60,000 nt of DNA. Source: Apostichopus japonicus (taxonomy: Eukaryota; Echinodermata; Holothuroidea; Aspidochirotida; Stichopodidae). The notes under the pieces are model-generated. The model saw nothing but the letters and a program-made list of their open reading frames with translations, had not been told where the DNA came from and did not search any database. The stretch spans positions 25,973,484 through 26,033,483 of the forward strand of contig NC_092564.1 of assembly GCF_037975245.1 (NCBI RefSeq). Reading direction: 5' to 3'. How positions within the stretch are numbered: position 1 is the first letter of the stretch; every line of letters starts with the position of its first letter. The translations under genes were made by a program, and so were the position numbers. Of the stretch, positions 1-25,400 are shown piece by piece.

Positions 1-59
1 TGCAAGTTATTCTGAACCAATGTACATCTTCATTTCTCACCGGAGACAACGGTGGGCAA

Positions 60-61
<2 letters not shown>

Positions 62-119
<58 letters not shown>
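62..119. repeat. (TA)n microsatellite
   Basis: Uninterrupted TA dinucleotide run of about 57 bases. Confidence 0.95.
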
Positions 120-122
<3 letters not shown>

Positions 123-827
123 TACGACTGAGTTATCATAGGACATCATAATATTAGTTTTGCATACCATCAAGTACCACTTTCATACGATTTCGTAAGG
201 AAAATGCACCTTCAAACGCACTTTTCAAGACCATCAAAATACTTTTCAAGCCCATCAAGTAATTTTTTTATACGACCAATGTATCGAAGTATGTATACCA
301 CGAACTTGGTTTCACACACTATCAAATATCTTTTCATATTGCCGTATTATCAAAGCCTCTTCACCACCAATTATGTTTTGCATATACCACCAGCCATATT
401 TTCGTACGATGAAGTTAGGAAAATCCATACCATCATGTTAGTTTTATATACCACCTATAAAATATAAAGTTAATTATGAATCAATTACCTCAACGTGCGT
501 TCAGTGGTTACACAGTATACACAGCGTATGGAATCTGTACCTACAAAGAGAAGGGGGAGAATAAACGTCAGAAAATTGCACACTTTTGAGGGTATATTAA
601 GATTAATAATATGGTGCTGAATTCTATACGGTAAAATTAACAAACATAACCAAATGGAAAGTAGTGCATATTCCAGGGTCACTCAACATATGCCATGAAC
701 CTGTCAACCCATAGGAATAATACTTTTGAAAACACTGTACTTTATTATTTGTAGTAAATACTACAACGTTGATTACAACTAGTATGTCTATATATAGTGG
801 TCTCGACACGGCAATGTAACGGCGTCT

Positions 828-1065
828 CTGATTGGTCGGATTGTTTAGGGCAAAAAATAAGAACTGGCAAATTCTCCATTGTTAACTCGTCTTTTATCAT
901 ATATAAAACGTCCACAAGGGATGCGACAAACTCTTAATCATCCACCGCAGTGTGTATAAGCTCATTTGGTTTTCTACTTTGTCTTATTTCTTTGGCATTT
1001 GGCTCCGAGATTTGTTGCAGGATAGAAGGAAATTGTGGGCGAGTCACCGTTACAGTATACAGGTT
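828..1065 (+). promoter_or_regulatory. Candidate TATA promoter and non-coding first exon, possibly for GAD
   Basis: An inverted CCAAT box (GATTGG, about 830) and a TATA box (TATATAAAA, 900-908) are correctly placed for initiation near 930-940. The transcript would run into a short segment that ends at an exon-like junction, TATACAG followed by GTTAGT, near 1059. That segment has no convincing long reading frame, as expected for a leader exon. The first GAD coding exon starts at a splice acceptor (15086), so an upstream leader exon must exist; this is one plausible place. The link to GAD is inference. Confidence 0.3.
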
Positions 1066-15086
<14,021 letters not shown>

Positions 15087-15497
15087 GTGGATGTACCGTC
15101 AAGAAAATCACGCTATCAAAAAACCGATTCATTTTTGTGATATTCCTCGGAGGAAAATTTCGTCGAAAGCGAGAAAGTACTATCATGCCTCTCTCCACTC
15201 GAATCTCTAATAACTTAATCATAGATTCAAACTTAATTGAGACTGCTGTGGAAGAGGAAGAGGAGAATGGGCAGAATGCAGAAGTTTCGAACGAGGAAGG
15301 GAGTGACGCCATGCCGCTTACCCCTACCACACCCTCCAGTAGACAGACAAGACTCGCTAAGCTATTCCAAGAGAGGCGTCGCATTGTTGGCAGGACGGTC
15401 AGTGAGAGCCAACTACTTGCCAAACCTGTCGCTAATGGAACGGAAAAGAGCAAAGAGGCCGAAGACACACCGGATTTCTACGAACATCGGGCGAAAG
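15087..15497 (+). CDS. GAD: GAD first coding exon (5'UTR plus residues 1-104)
   Basis: A strong acceptor (T-rich tract then CTACAG at 15081-15086) opens the exon. The first in-frame ATG is at 15185 with A at -3, and the 98 bases before it are taken as 5'UTR. Upstream of that ATG the frame stays open only by reading through the acceptor into the presumed intron, so 15185 is the preferred start. The peptide is polar: a Glu run (VEEEEEN), a Thr/Pro/Ser stretch (PLTPTTPSS), then a basic segment ([12 protein letters not shown]) like the region before the catalytic domain of vertebrate GADs. It ends at FYEHRAK plus one base, followed by donor GTGAGA. The first base of codon D105 lies here. No palmitoylation-type cysteine cluster is seen in these 104 residues. 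Confidence 0.88.
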
Positions 15498-17426
15498 GTG
15501 AGATATAGGCCTATATATATATTATGTTTGAACTCGTTATGTTTTTTGCTGTACTTCTATGTTATCGTTATAGTTTTCGTCGTCAAACATCATATCTGTG
15601 GGTAACATGTGTATGTGATGATACAATGATAAATGTATTATAAATTAATCTCTTCAGTGTAATCACTGTAACATGAACATTAATTATAATCATGTTTATT
15701 TTGGTGGGAAACACGTTCATTGATCGATGTTAAGCATGTCTCCATCATACTCATGTTCATATTAGGCATGATCATAGTACTGTGTTCATGTTGACCATGA
15801 ATGTATTTGCCAGTTACATTAGCTCCCTGTGAAAGATTCGTATTAACTTTAAAATCCTCTGGTTTTGTCATAAATGTGTTAAAAATCCTGCTCTTATTAT
15901 TGTTTCTCGCCCGGCTACCCTATTACTTTTTTACCACGGGGACGCACCAAATTTGTTTATATGTATATAGTTTATGTTTTGTCCATATATTTACTTGCTT
16001 CTATAACCAGCCCACTTGTGCATTTCTATGACATCTCAGCATAAAAAAGAAGGTGGGGATATACAAATACTAAAAATATTATATCCATTTATCCATCTAT
16101 TAACTTAGATATGTCAGTCTATTAACCTTTTTGTTTTGTTTTGGGCAAATATACAAGTACTGCAAGCTTCAATAAATATTTAATCAAATTTTAATTCATA
16201 CAGTAAATACCACAATTATGTCGTCTATTTGCCAACCTTGTTCATAGCTGAAAACATTAATGACCATGTATCAGTATGTAGCGTACCATATATTCTGAGA
16301 CCTAACAAGGTTCCATATAGTATAGGCTACACACTCTGTGACTGTGTTGTGCAGTAATGCGCATAGTTTAGTACACTACATTCTGCATAGATACTGACTT
16401 TATATGTATCGGTCTATATACACTTACTGCCTTCTGTATTTGTATTTTGTTTGTTTGTATTTGTATGTATTGCATACTATATGTGTTCTGCACTAGAAAG
16501 TGTCCACGTAACGCAATATGAAACTGAAGGCATCTGTTCCAACTTGGTCCCGCAATCCGAAGAGGGGTGTTGAAGGTTATTGTTCAACAACTTGACCCTT
16601 TCGTTTGAAATACAATAATGCTGTAACTGCTCAAAAATCTGCTAAAAGATTCCTTTCTATTACCATTCTATTTCGAGGGGGACTCTATACCTCCCATCGT
16701 GAATGTGGAAGTCATCTCAATCTCTGTTTCCGTTGATTTTATATGTAAATACATTTGTCTAGGTCTAGCCCAACGTATGATTCTGTGCATACAAACAAAC
16801 ACTTCGACGAAACAAGTATTATTGTATTCAAGAAAATTAAAACTGCCAGCACAATTTTAGGCGATTACATTTCACTACCTGCAGAAGAAAAAATGCCTAT
16901 CATCAGCTCGACTCAAATTTCATTCAAGTTTATCAACAGTGCATTGTTTCGTTTTGTGAGCGTTCCGATATTGGTAATCAGCCAACGAACATGTTTTGTA
17001 GGACTATTTTTTTTTGACCGTAGTTTAGCGGTGCATGATCGTACAAACAATGTTTAATTTCAGTCATATTTTTATACTTGTATACATAGCTTACACACAC
17101 TTACAGAAACACGTATGTATGTCTATATATGTCTATATATGTCTATATATATATAGGAATAACGGAAAAACTGTTAAACAACTATGCTGCATTTAGAGAA
17201 AGGCTGGATCTCGAGTGAGATACAATAATTGAATTAGGTAAGTGATTGGAAGTAAAACAGCCAATGTTTGGTTTTTGCAGAGCTTTCGAGCAAAACTAGC
17301 TCTTCTTCAGAGCATGATCACCGAAAGTGACAAGGAGTAGCAGGAATTGAAACTGTTTTATAGAGAAGATGTCGGCATGGTTGTAAAGGCAAAGCGACTT
17401 ACTGATTTCTGCTGAATAGAGCAGAA

Positions 17427-17503
<77 letters not shown>

Positions 17504-20500
17504 CACAAAAACCACTTGCTATGCATTTCTATATGTATGCATATAACGTTATGGTAAGTCAAACAGCGAGAAAGATAATTTGAAAGTACATCAGCTTGTT
17601 GACAAGCCTATACCACCAAGCTGGGACAAATCATTCTATTGAGCTGAGGTTTCCCGAATCTAATCACAGCCTTTTGTCAGTTGTCTCAAGTTTTTCAATT
17701 AACCGCCACATATATGTATAGAATTACTGTTACATGTTCTCCCCTGGCTTGCTTGCTTTGCTAGACTCAGCAATGTCAAGGCTGACAATCAAATAACAAA
17801 CATGCATGTTCCTTTTTCTCCTTGTTTTTTCCTTATCATCATGAGAAATATAATGGTAGCTAATTTCAGAATATATTTTTACCGCAAACCTTTGGGGATC
17901 ATTTAATAACGAGAGAGTTTGGAAAAATGTCATATTGATATGTGTTTGTGACATGTGTGCGCAGTCGATAATAATTTGAATAACGATTGAAGATGTTAAA
18001 ATAAAAATAGTTTTGTCTGCAGGCGTTCGATGGTCTAATCGTAAAACATCAATTTTGTCATCGTGGTTTTGCTTATTTTTTTATTATCTTAGGTGTATAA
18101 TGTTACTGATATACGCAATAAGTGTTTACACTTATGTACAGTAATTGTCTTGAAAAGAGCGAAGCATTTTTGGCTAGAACTGGGATTCGAACCATCGACC
18201 TCAGAATTGCAAACTCTGCACGTTAGATTAGGTTAATGCTTCGAACCCCCTTCTAATAACCAACATATTTTCAATGATAATGTGATATGTACATTAAGCA
18301 CAACAAAGGAAAGGTTATTTTGTTTAAATGTTATTGTTGTTTGTACATAAACAAATACCCGATTAAGGCTCGTCATAGGATTATTTGTTTGTTTGTTTTC
18401 TTTTGTTCTCGTCTTATAATTTCAATTAAATGAAACAAAGATCATTCTAAATATACCTTTTTCCAAATGTTATATGAATGTTAGTCACTATTTATATAAA
18501 ATCCGTTGTGGTTATTATTAATTAATGAATTATTATTGTTATTATTATTAATTATTATTATTATTTTAAAACGCTATTCTGTGCCATTATAAAAACAAAA
18601 TATCCAGCAAGTAACACCTGACCCATGCACTCCCCACTCCCCCCCCTCCCCCTTCTGCCAAGAAAAGAGGGAGTTCCTTCAATTAATTTAAAACACACAT
18701 AGCCCCGTAGGGAGACAACAATGCGCTATTATTAAAGCGGGATAAATCCAACCAGTGCTCTCTCCCCCCCAAAAAAAACAACAAAAAACAAAGTAACAAC
18801 TAATATAAGACAGAGTATGCACAAGGGGAAAAGTATCGAACGAACAGACAAGAACAACTTATTAAATTTATGGGAAAGAACGACCTTAGTTATTTTCAAT
18901 AGTGTTTAACGTAATGCTGCTGAAACGACCCTCTAAAATCTGGATGCTACTACATTTCAATTATAACCTTTGACACCTGCATTTACATCTTTCCCGATAT
19001 ATGCTAATTATTTGCAGATCAAATCATGAAAGACTATTGGTTACGTCACCCTTTCTTGAGCTGGTGGGCCCTACGGTCAACCCCATACAGTGCAGGTAGG
19101 CAGTTCCATTTGAAACTTATTCTTATGATTACTCCTCGATAGTTTTAAAATTATCCGCCCCCTCCCCCCCCCCCTCCACCGCGTAGTACAGCGAGGGAAC
19201 AATATGAATTATTCATCTATATTGCATGATTAAGTTTATGAATAATGGATGTTTAGTAAACTGCACAAGCTGGAGAACGTTCATTCGTAGAACCAGAATG
19301 CCCCAGTGACCATGGACCTGCTATGCTTACTGATCGGCATACAGTAGTATATGTATATACAGATATCGATCTATGTATAAAGTTCTAGGCAAGAAAGACA
19401 TGAGAGCATTCACATTTATGTGTGTTATTATAGTCATTATAGTATATTATACAAATAATGAATGGTTTCCATTCGTGCAATAGTGCAAATATTTCATGAG
19501 TTGAAAGATGGAATGTTCCATTCAACGAGGCTGCGCCTCGTTGAATGGAACAAATTCCATCTTTCAACGAATGAAATATTTGCACTATTGCACGAATGGA
19601 AACCATTCATTATTTCCAGGTGGCCTCAGATGCAATCTGGTGCAATATAACACACTTCGACACCCACTCCATTTTGTAAATAATTTTGCATTTTCACCTG
19701 GCCTTAGATGCAATTTGGTGCTCCAAATGAGATTTTTTTTCTCATTTGGAAATGAAAAAGGGGTTTTCTGACTTGCGAAGCGGGGGGGGGGGGGGGGAAT
19801 GATACTCCCGCCCCCAGCCCCCCGGTTCCTACGCCCTTGTATACAATTTCCTGCATCAGACAATGACACCAATAGGAATGGGAGTCCCATTTAGTGTTTC
19901 AAATTTTGTTCTTCCTTGAGCTGATCTAATGTTCATATGGTGAGATAACTTCCTCACTGCCTGTGAATCGATCAACTATAACCACCTCTACTTTCAATAC
20001 TTTCAGTACTGGCTTCAGAACTTTTAGTACTGATGTATTCCGCCAGTCACCAATCTCAATTCCTATACAGAGAAATATACATCTCTTTGCTAAAACTTCA
20101 CTTTCGATGTTGCTGAAATCTTTATTTTTAATAAAGCCATCTCGATTTTTGCACCCACTCCTTGATCCCTTTTGATTTCCTCGCTTTGTCCTCTTCCCCT
20201 TCCCCTTATTTGCCCTTCCTTCCCTTTCCCAGCTTAATTCAAACCGTCAACGCAGTGTTAAAGACAGTAACTTTAACTGACTTCGACTGATAACCTTCAC
20301 AGACTCAACTGTACTGTAAGTGATAGATTAAGGCTGAAAAACAGGATCAAAATTAGCCATTGTGAAGTATAGTACATATACATATATACACAGTGACACC
20401 TGTAGTACGCATTACGTGACAGTAATTCTCTCACTACGACTGCTATATACTATAACATGTTGCCTAAGTTATAGTTACGTATACCTTTACTGGTTGTGGC

Positions 20501-22359
20501 TAGAGTGAATAGCTAGTTGGGACAATTTCCTAATGCTAATACCTCTATAAACTCTACTCCAATATCATGCTTCAAAGCATTGGTATTGACAGTACCAACA
20601 GTTCCTAACCTTGATCTGCATGATAGAAAACATGATGTTCATACTGCTCGTACTGACAATACGAGTGCTCTTAAGCGGGACATAACACTACAGTATAGAA
20701 AATATTTTCCCAACTCGGTGAAGTGAAGCAAGGAAATGTGAATAACCGTACTTAAGAAACACATAATATGAATAATTCATAATTCATCCCTCGCTGTACT
20801 ACGGGAATAAAAATCGCTCCCCGCGCCCAACGAAAAATAAAAGAAAGACTAGGCCTTTACTATTTAAAGCAACCCGCATATAAATGTTATGATATGTAGA
20901 GGCAAAGAACATTGCTATGAAAATGCAAGGTACACTTCAATACAAAAAATGATACCCCATACAGTCGCAATGTATAATTAATATCCATGTCGTAAATATG
21001 AATAAATAATAATCTAATTAGTCGTGTAATAATGAAATGAGCGTTGACTACCTTCACCATATATGATACGCAATTCGAGGGAATTCACAGATTGCAGGTA
21101 AAATCAATAGAGAAAACAATCAATGAAAAACACAAAAGCAATTTTTCATGTATTCCACGATTAACTTCTTATTCTTATAAATTACCCACCAGAAAAATGT
21201 CATAAATTATTGCATTTACTTTTTGTGGCCGTTCTAATGTTTTTATTGTTTAATCGTGAAAAGACTGCTCTGTACCAATTGTATACATCTCTGCGTCAAT
21301 TGGTTTGCGTGCCATTCGGAACTGTTTTGACAAGTTTCTGAAAACCACAAATTTCTGAAGACCGAACAGCAAATTACATGTGTATGTAACACATTATTCA
21401 ATGCACCATACGTATACTCAACAAATAAATTATTCCAAGTCTTTATTTAATTTAACTGGTATTTCTTTCACCTTCACAATTCATCACCATATTTACTAAT
21501 TTTTTTTTAGCCACAAACACCTTCGAACCACCAACGTTATGTCCTGAAAATTATCAATCTGGGTTGTACACATAGCGTGTGGTTTTTTTTTCCGCACATG
21601 AAAATATATAAAGTACCTTAACAATTCATTAACCAATTAACTTATTTAAATTGTTAATTGGACGCCAACTTTGGTGATTGACATACAAACAAAAATTTCT
21701 TTCTTAAAGTCATAAGTAAATTTGACAAGTCTATGGACAATTCCTACAAAAAAAGTTGTCATGGTTACGCAGGAGTAAATTTCCGTTGTAAAATGCTATC
21801 ACTTTCTTCGAATCAATGATATGATGGGAGCTAATTCTTTATCAAAAGTGACCGTTTGGGTATGGTACATTATATAAACACTTAAATCTATTTATATAGG
21901 CGTGATGATTATATCCCCACGCACATGTTATATTTGGACATGCGTGCGTGCAGGCTAAAGAACAGGGTGGGAATTTAGGCGTTGATATCAACACATCAAA
22001 AGAGAAAGAAAAAAAAAAAGGTTCTCAGAAAATGATAGTTTGAATACTTTGTGTTTAGGATATTTGCCATACTGCCATATTTTTGCGATAATTTTGGTAT
22101 ATTTTCCTTATTTTCGTGGACTAACATACCATCACCACGAAAGTGAGACTTGTCAGACTATTTTGTGAAGTTATACATTCAAAGTATGAAGTCAAAATCG
22201 ACAGACTTTACTCTCTTTTTTTCTTTCATGACACTACCGAATATATTTTGTATGAATATGGATGAATATTGTATGAATATGGACGAGTGTAAGCGCGACG
22301 ATGAAATATTTCAAGACCTAATTAGAAAAGGGGACACCAACCCAACCATCATCTTTGGC

Positions 22360-22408
<49 letters not shown>

Positions 22409-25400
22409 ATCTATATATATATATATATATATATATATCGAAGAAACAGCTAGCTTAAAATCTTGTTCCGTCTGGGAGATATCCTATACTTTAAATGTTG
22501 TGTCTGGGAGCTGTCATTTTTTAAATTTGTGACGTCGCGGACTCAAGTTGCCCTGGCATCTGAAACCCTCTTTATTTTCTCTTGGTGTTTCCTTTTCATA
22601 GTTTCAAAGTAGAATATTAAACAGTGTTAACTCTAAAACCAATGCCATCATTAGGTCTTGTGGAGAGTGATGTAAATGGGCGTATACGACTATATATGCG
22701 TGTGTTTGTGTGCTTAACGTTTATTGGGATGGGGATAGGGGCGGGGTTGGGGAAGTGTATTGGGAAGAGGGGGAGGTTCGGAAGGTGACCAGGACAATGA
22801 GAAAAATCTTATTTGTTGTATATAATTGTTGTTGATGGTGTTCAAGAAAAGGTTGGAACTACTTCTTTGTTTTTTTTACTGAAAATGAACATTGTAATAT
22901 ATTAAGGGAAACATTAGGAAATGAAGCACATGTGGTTTGATGATGAAATATTTAGACCCCCCTTTTCTTGACTACGGGCCACAGATATGTAGCCCACAAC
23001 GCCCCTCTCTCTAGATAATTGTACAAAGGAGAATGAATGGAAACACATATGTTTTGTTTTCTTACAGAAATGTTTTGCATTCGTTGCTTCTTTGTCAAGC
23101 TGTGATGAAAAACAAACCTTTAATCTTGAATATGGTGTTTTAGTCGATTAAAATTTTAATCGATTAAAATTCAAATGAAGCAGTCCGCATGAAAGTACAC
23201 ACACAATGTTGAACACCAATACCGTAAAATGCGGCATACCGATAGATCTTCTTGATTTGCATATAACCGCCTAACAAGAGCTACTATATCCTGAACAACA
23301 CCTTGCAGACATTGGACTAAGGAATGACAAATAACCGGAAACATAAAACAAACGGCTGATCGCGGAGGCTATTGATTCGAAAATGTCAAGAATCTCTTAC
23401 ATGAATTAAGTCAACATTAGAAGCCCTACAGCCGTCGTTTCTTGTTTTAACAGTGCTTCCAGCTGATGTAGAGACGTGGCTTATTCAAATGGACGCGTCT
23501 CGCATGTGACGTCATTCATGCCCGTTTTCATTATTTGTAATTTTCTTCAGCATTTAACCAAAACTCCCAACCGTTTTTTTTCCTTCCTTTTTTTCGGGGT
23601 AAGAAAAAAAAACTTCTCAAGGCATGACGAGGGATCGTTAACGTAATGAAATGATCATATCACGTTTAAAAAAAAAAAAAAAAAAAGTCTCGCACCTTAA
23701 TCCGCCAAGGTATAGTAGCGTGTCGCGTTCGTTTAATATAATTATAAAATGTTAGAACGACTGAATAAATTCTATTCCTAGTCTCTAATTATCTAGTGTA
23801 ATTATAGTTCCCTGCGTGTAACTCAATCTCTATATCATCTTGTTTTGTCGTTTTATTCGAGAGAGACAGAAACAGAAACAGAAAATGAAAAAGAAAACGA
23901 AGAAGAATTATGTTAGCATCGGGGTGTTGGAGAAACGAGAATTTTTCTCCGCAGAATTACGAACTTAATAATGAAGAATGATCATCGCCAGTGCTATAAC
24001 CTTTCCGGCAGTGTATATATTATAGTAATGAATCTATATAACACGCGAACCATCTATATTATTGGATTCGGGGGGGGGGGGGGGCGGATGATAGAAAAGT
24101 AAAAGTTCTTGGTTACAAATTGCATGTACCGAAGGTAACAGGATTTGATGAGTTTGGAGCAAGAAAAACAAAACATAACAGTTATTTTGTGTTCATTGCA
24201 TTTTTCACATTTAAATTGGTGTCAAGGAAACAAACAAACATTGAATTCAGTTTCTTTTTTTTAACCTTAACCCTCAAATTACTCTGCACTGAGCAAATAA
24301 AACTGCGAATCGTTGAAATTGTCCATGTCATCAAATCTACTTCTGGATTTAGACCTATAAATAATCATATTTTGATACTAACTCATATTTGTCTCCGTTT
24401 ACACCCCACCAAAACAAAGGAATCGCGGAGTAATGTACCCCCACCTCCTACACCCCCCTGTGATAACCCAAAAGTGATTTTTTTTCAATTAGGTAATAAT
24501 TTCATTCACATCTACAATGCTCATGGTCAGGTTCAATTGTCGGTTACAATTTCTCCAATTGACCAATTATCGACCGAAGCAGCCACCTACATAAAATCAA
24601 AACCCTGTTGACCGCATTTGAATTTTCGTTCACAAAAACAAAGAAAGCAATAGGAACTGAGGAATTATAGAAACACCCACGATTAGGCGTAATAAATGTG
24701 AACCAAATTTATTTTTCAAAGTAAAATTCAATATACTGTGTTTGGTATAACCTTGCGCAAATTTCATCGTGACCTCAGCGTATACGTACGAAATGCGTAA
24801 GATTTATAACCGGAAATTACGAAAGAACGTATATTCACCAACTTCACCCTAGTCCATATTTTTGTCCCCTGTACACCCTTTGATCATAGGCTACCAGGCA
24901 AAAATAAGCGGAATTTAATGGTCTTTCTAACGGATGAGTTAACACGAAAATTTACTCACCGGCAGCTGTCGCTACAAAGAAAGTACCTTTCTTTATCGAT
25001 CGTCCATTAGTCTAGGACTGATGTTACCTAAATCATCTCCTTATTTTTCAGCTGACATAAACCCGTATGGAATTCTCTCTTCCGTCTTTGGCTTGTTTGT
25101 ACAGTAGAGTATTGCTTAATCCGTTTTAATAAAACTCAGCCTTTCCTGCAGTATTTTTTTTTTCTTTCTTCATGCATCTTGTTCTATCTAAACCTCTTTC
25201 TCTCCTTCCTCATCTTCTCGTTTACTTGCTCGCCTCGCTCGTCAAAAGTTTCGAGTAAAAAAAAATGAAGAAGGAAAAAAAAAGCAAAAACAGAAATCTA
25301 TACGCAGCATCTCTGACATTAAAAGGAAGTTTCATAACCTGTAATAAATCTTTTCCGACAGATCTTCAATATCAACCACATCATACAGTATTGACAACAT

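Larger units (their letters stand above)
19182..20803. mobile_element. Candidate non-autonomous DNA transposon with 17-bp perfect terminal inverted repeats
   Basis: CGTAGTACAGCGAGGGA at 19182-19198 is repeated exactly as its reverse complement at 20787-20803. Beyond the perfect 17 bp, both ends carry ATGAATTATTCAT inwards after a short offset. If the ends are read as CAGCGAGGG...CCCTCGCTG, each is flanked by TA, as for TA-targeting elements. There is no transposase-like frame inside; the interior holds a foldback and a segment related to 54.65 kb. The inverted repeat is seen; mobility is inferred. Confidence 0.55.

Noticed and set aside
19462-19650. Peptides starting [12 protein letters not shown] on both strands
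   Set aside because: The same peptide appears on both strands because the DNA is an inverted repeat.
24120-24611. 163-codon open frame in GAD intron 1
   Set aside because: No recognisable domain, phenylalanine- and lysine-heavy composition typical of AT-rich chance frames, and no splice or promoter support.
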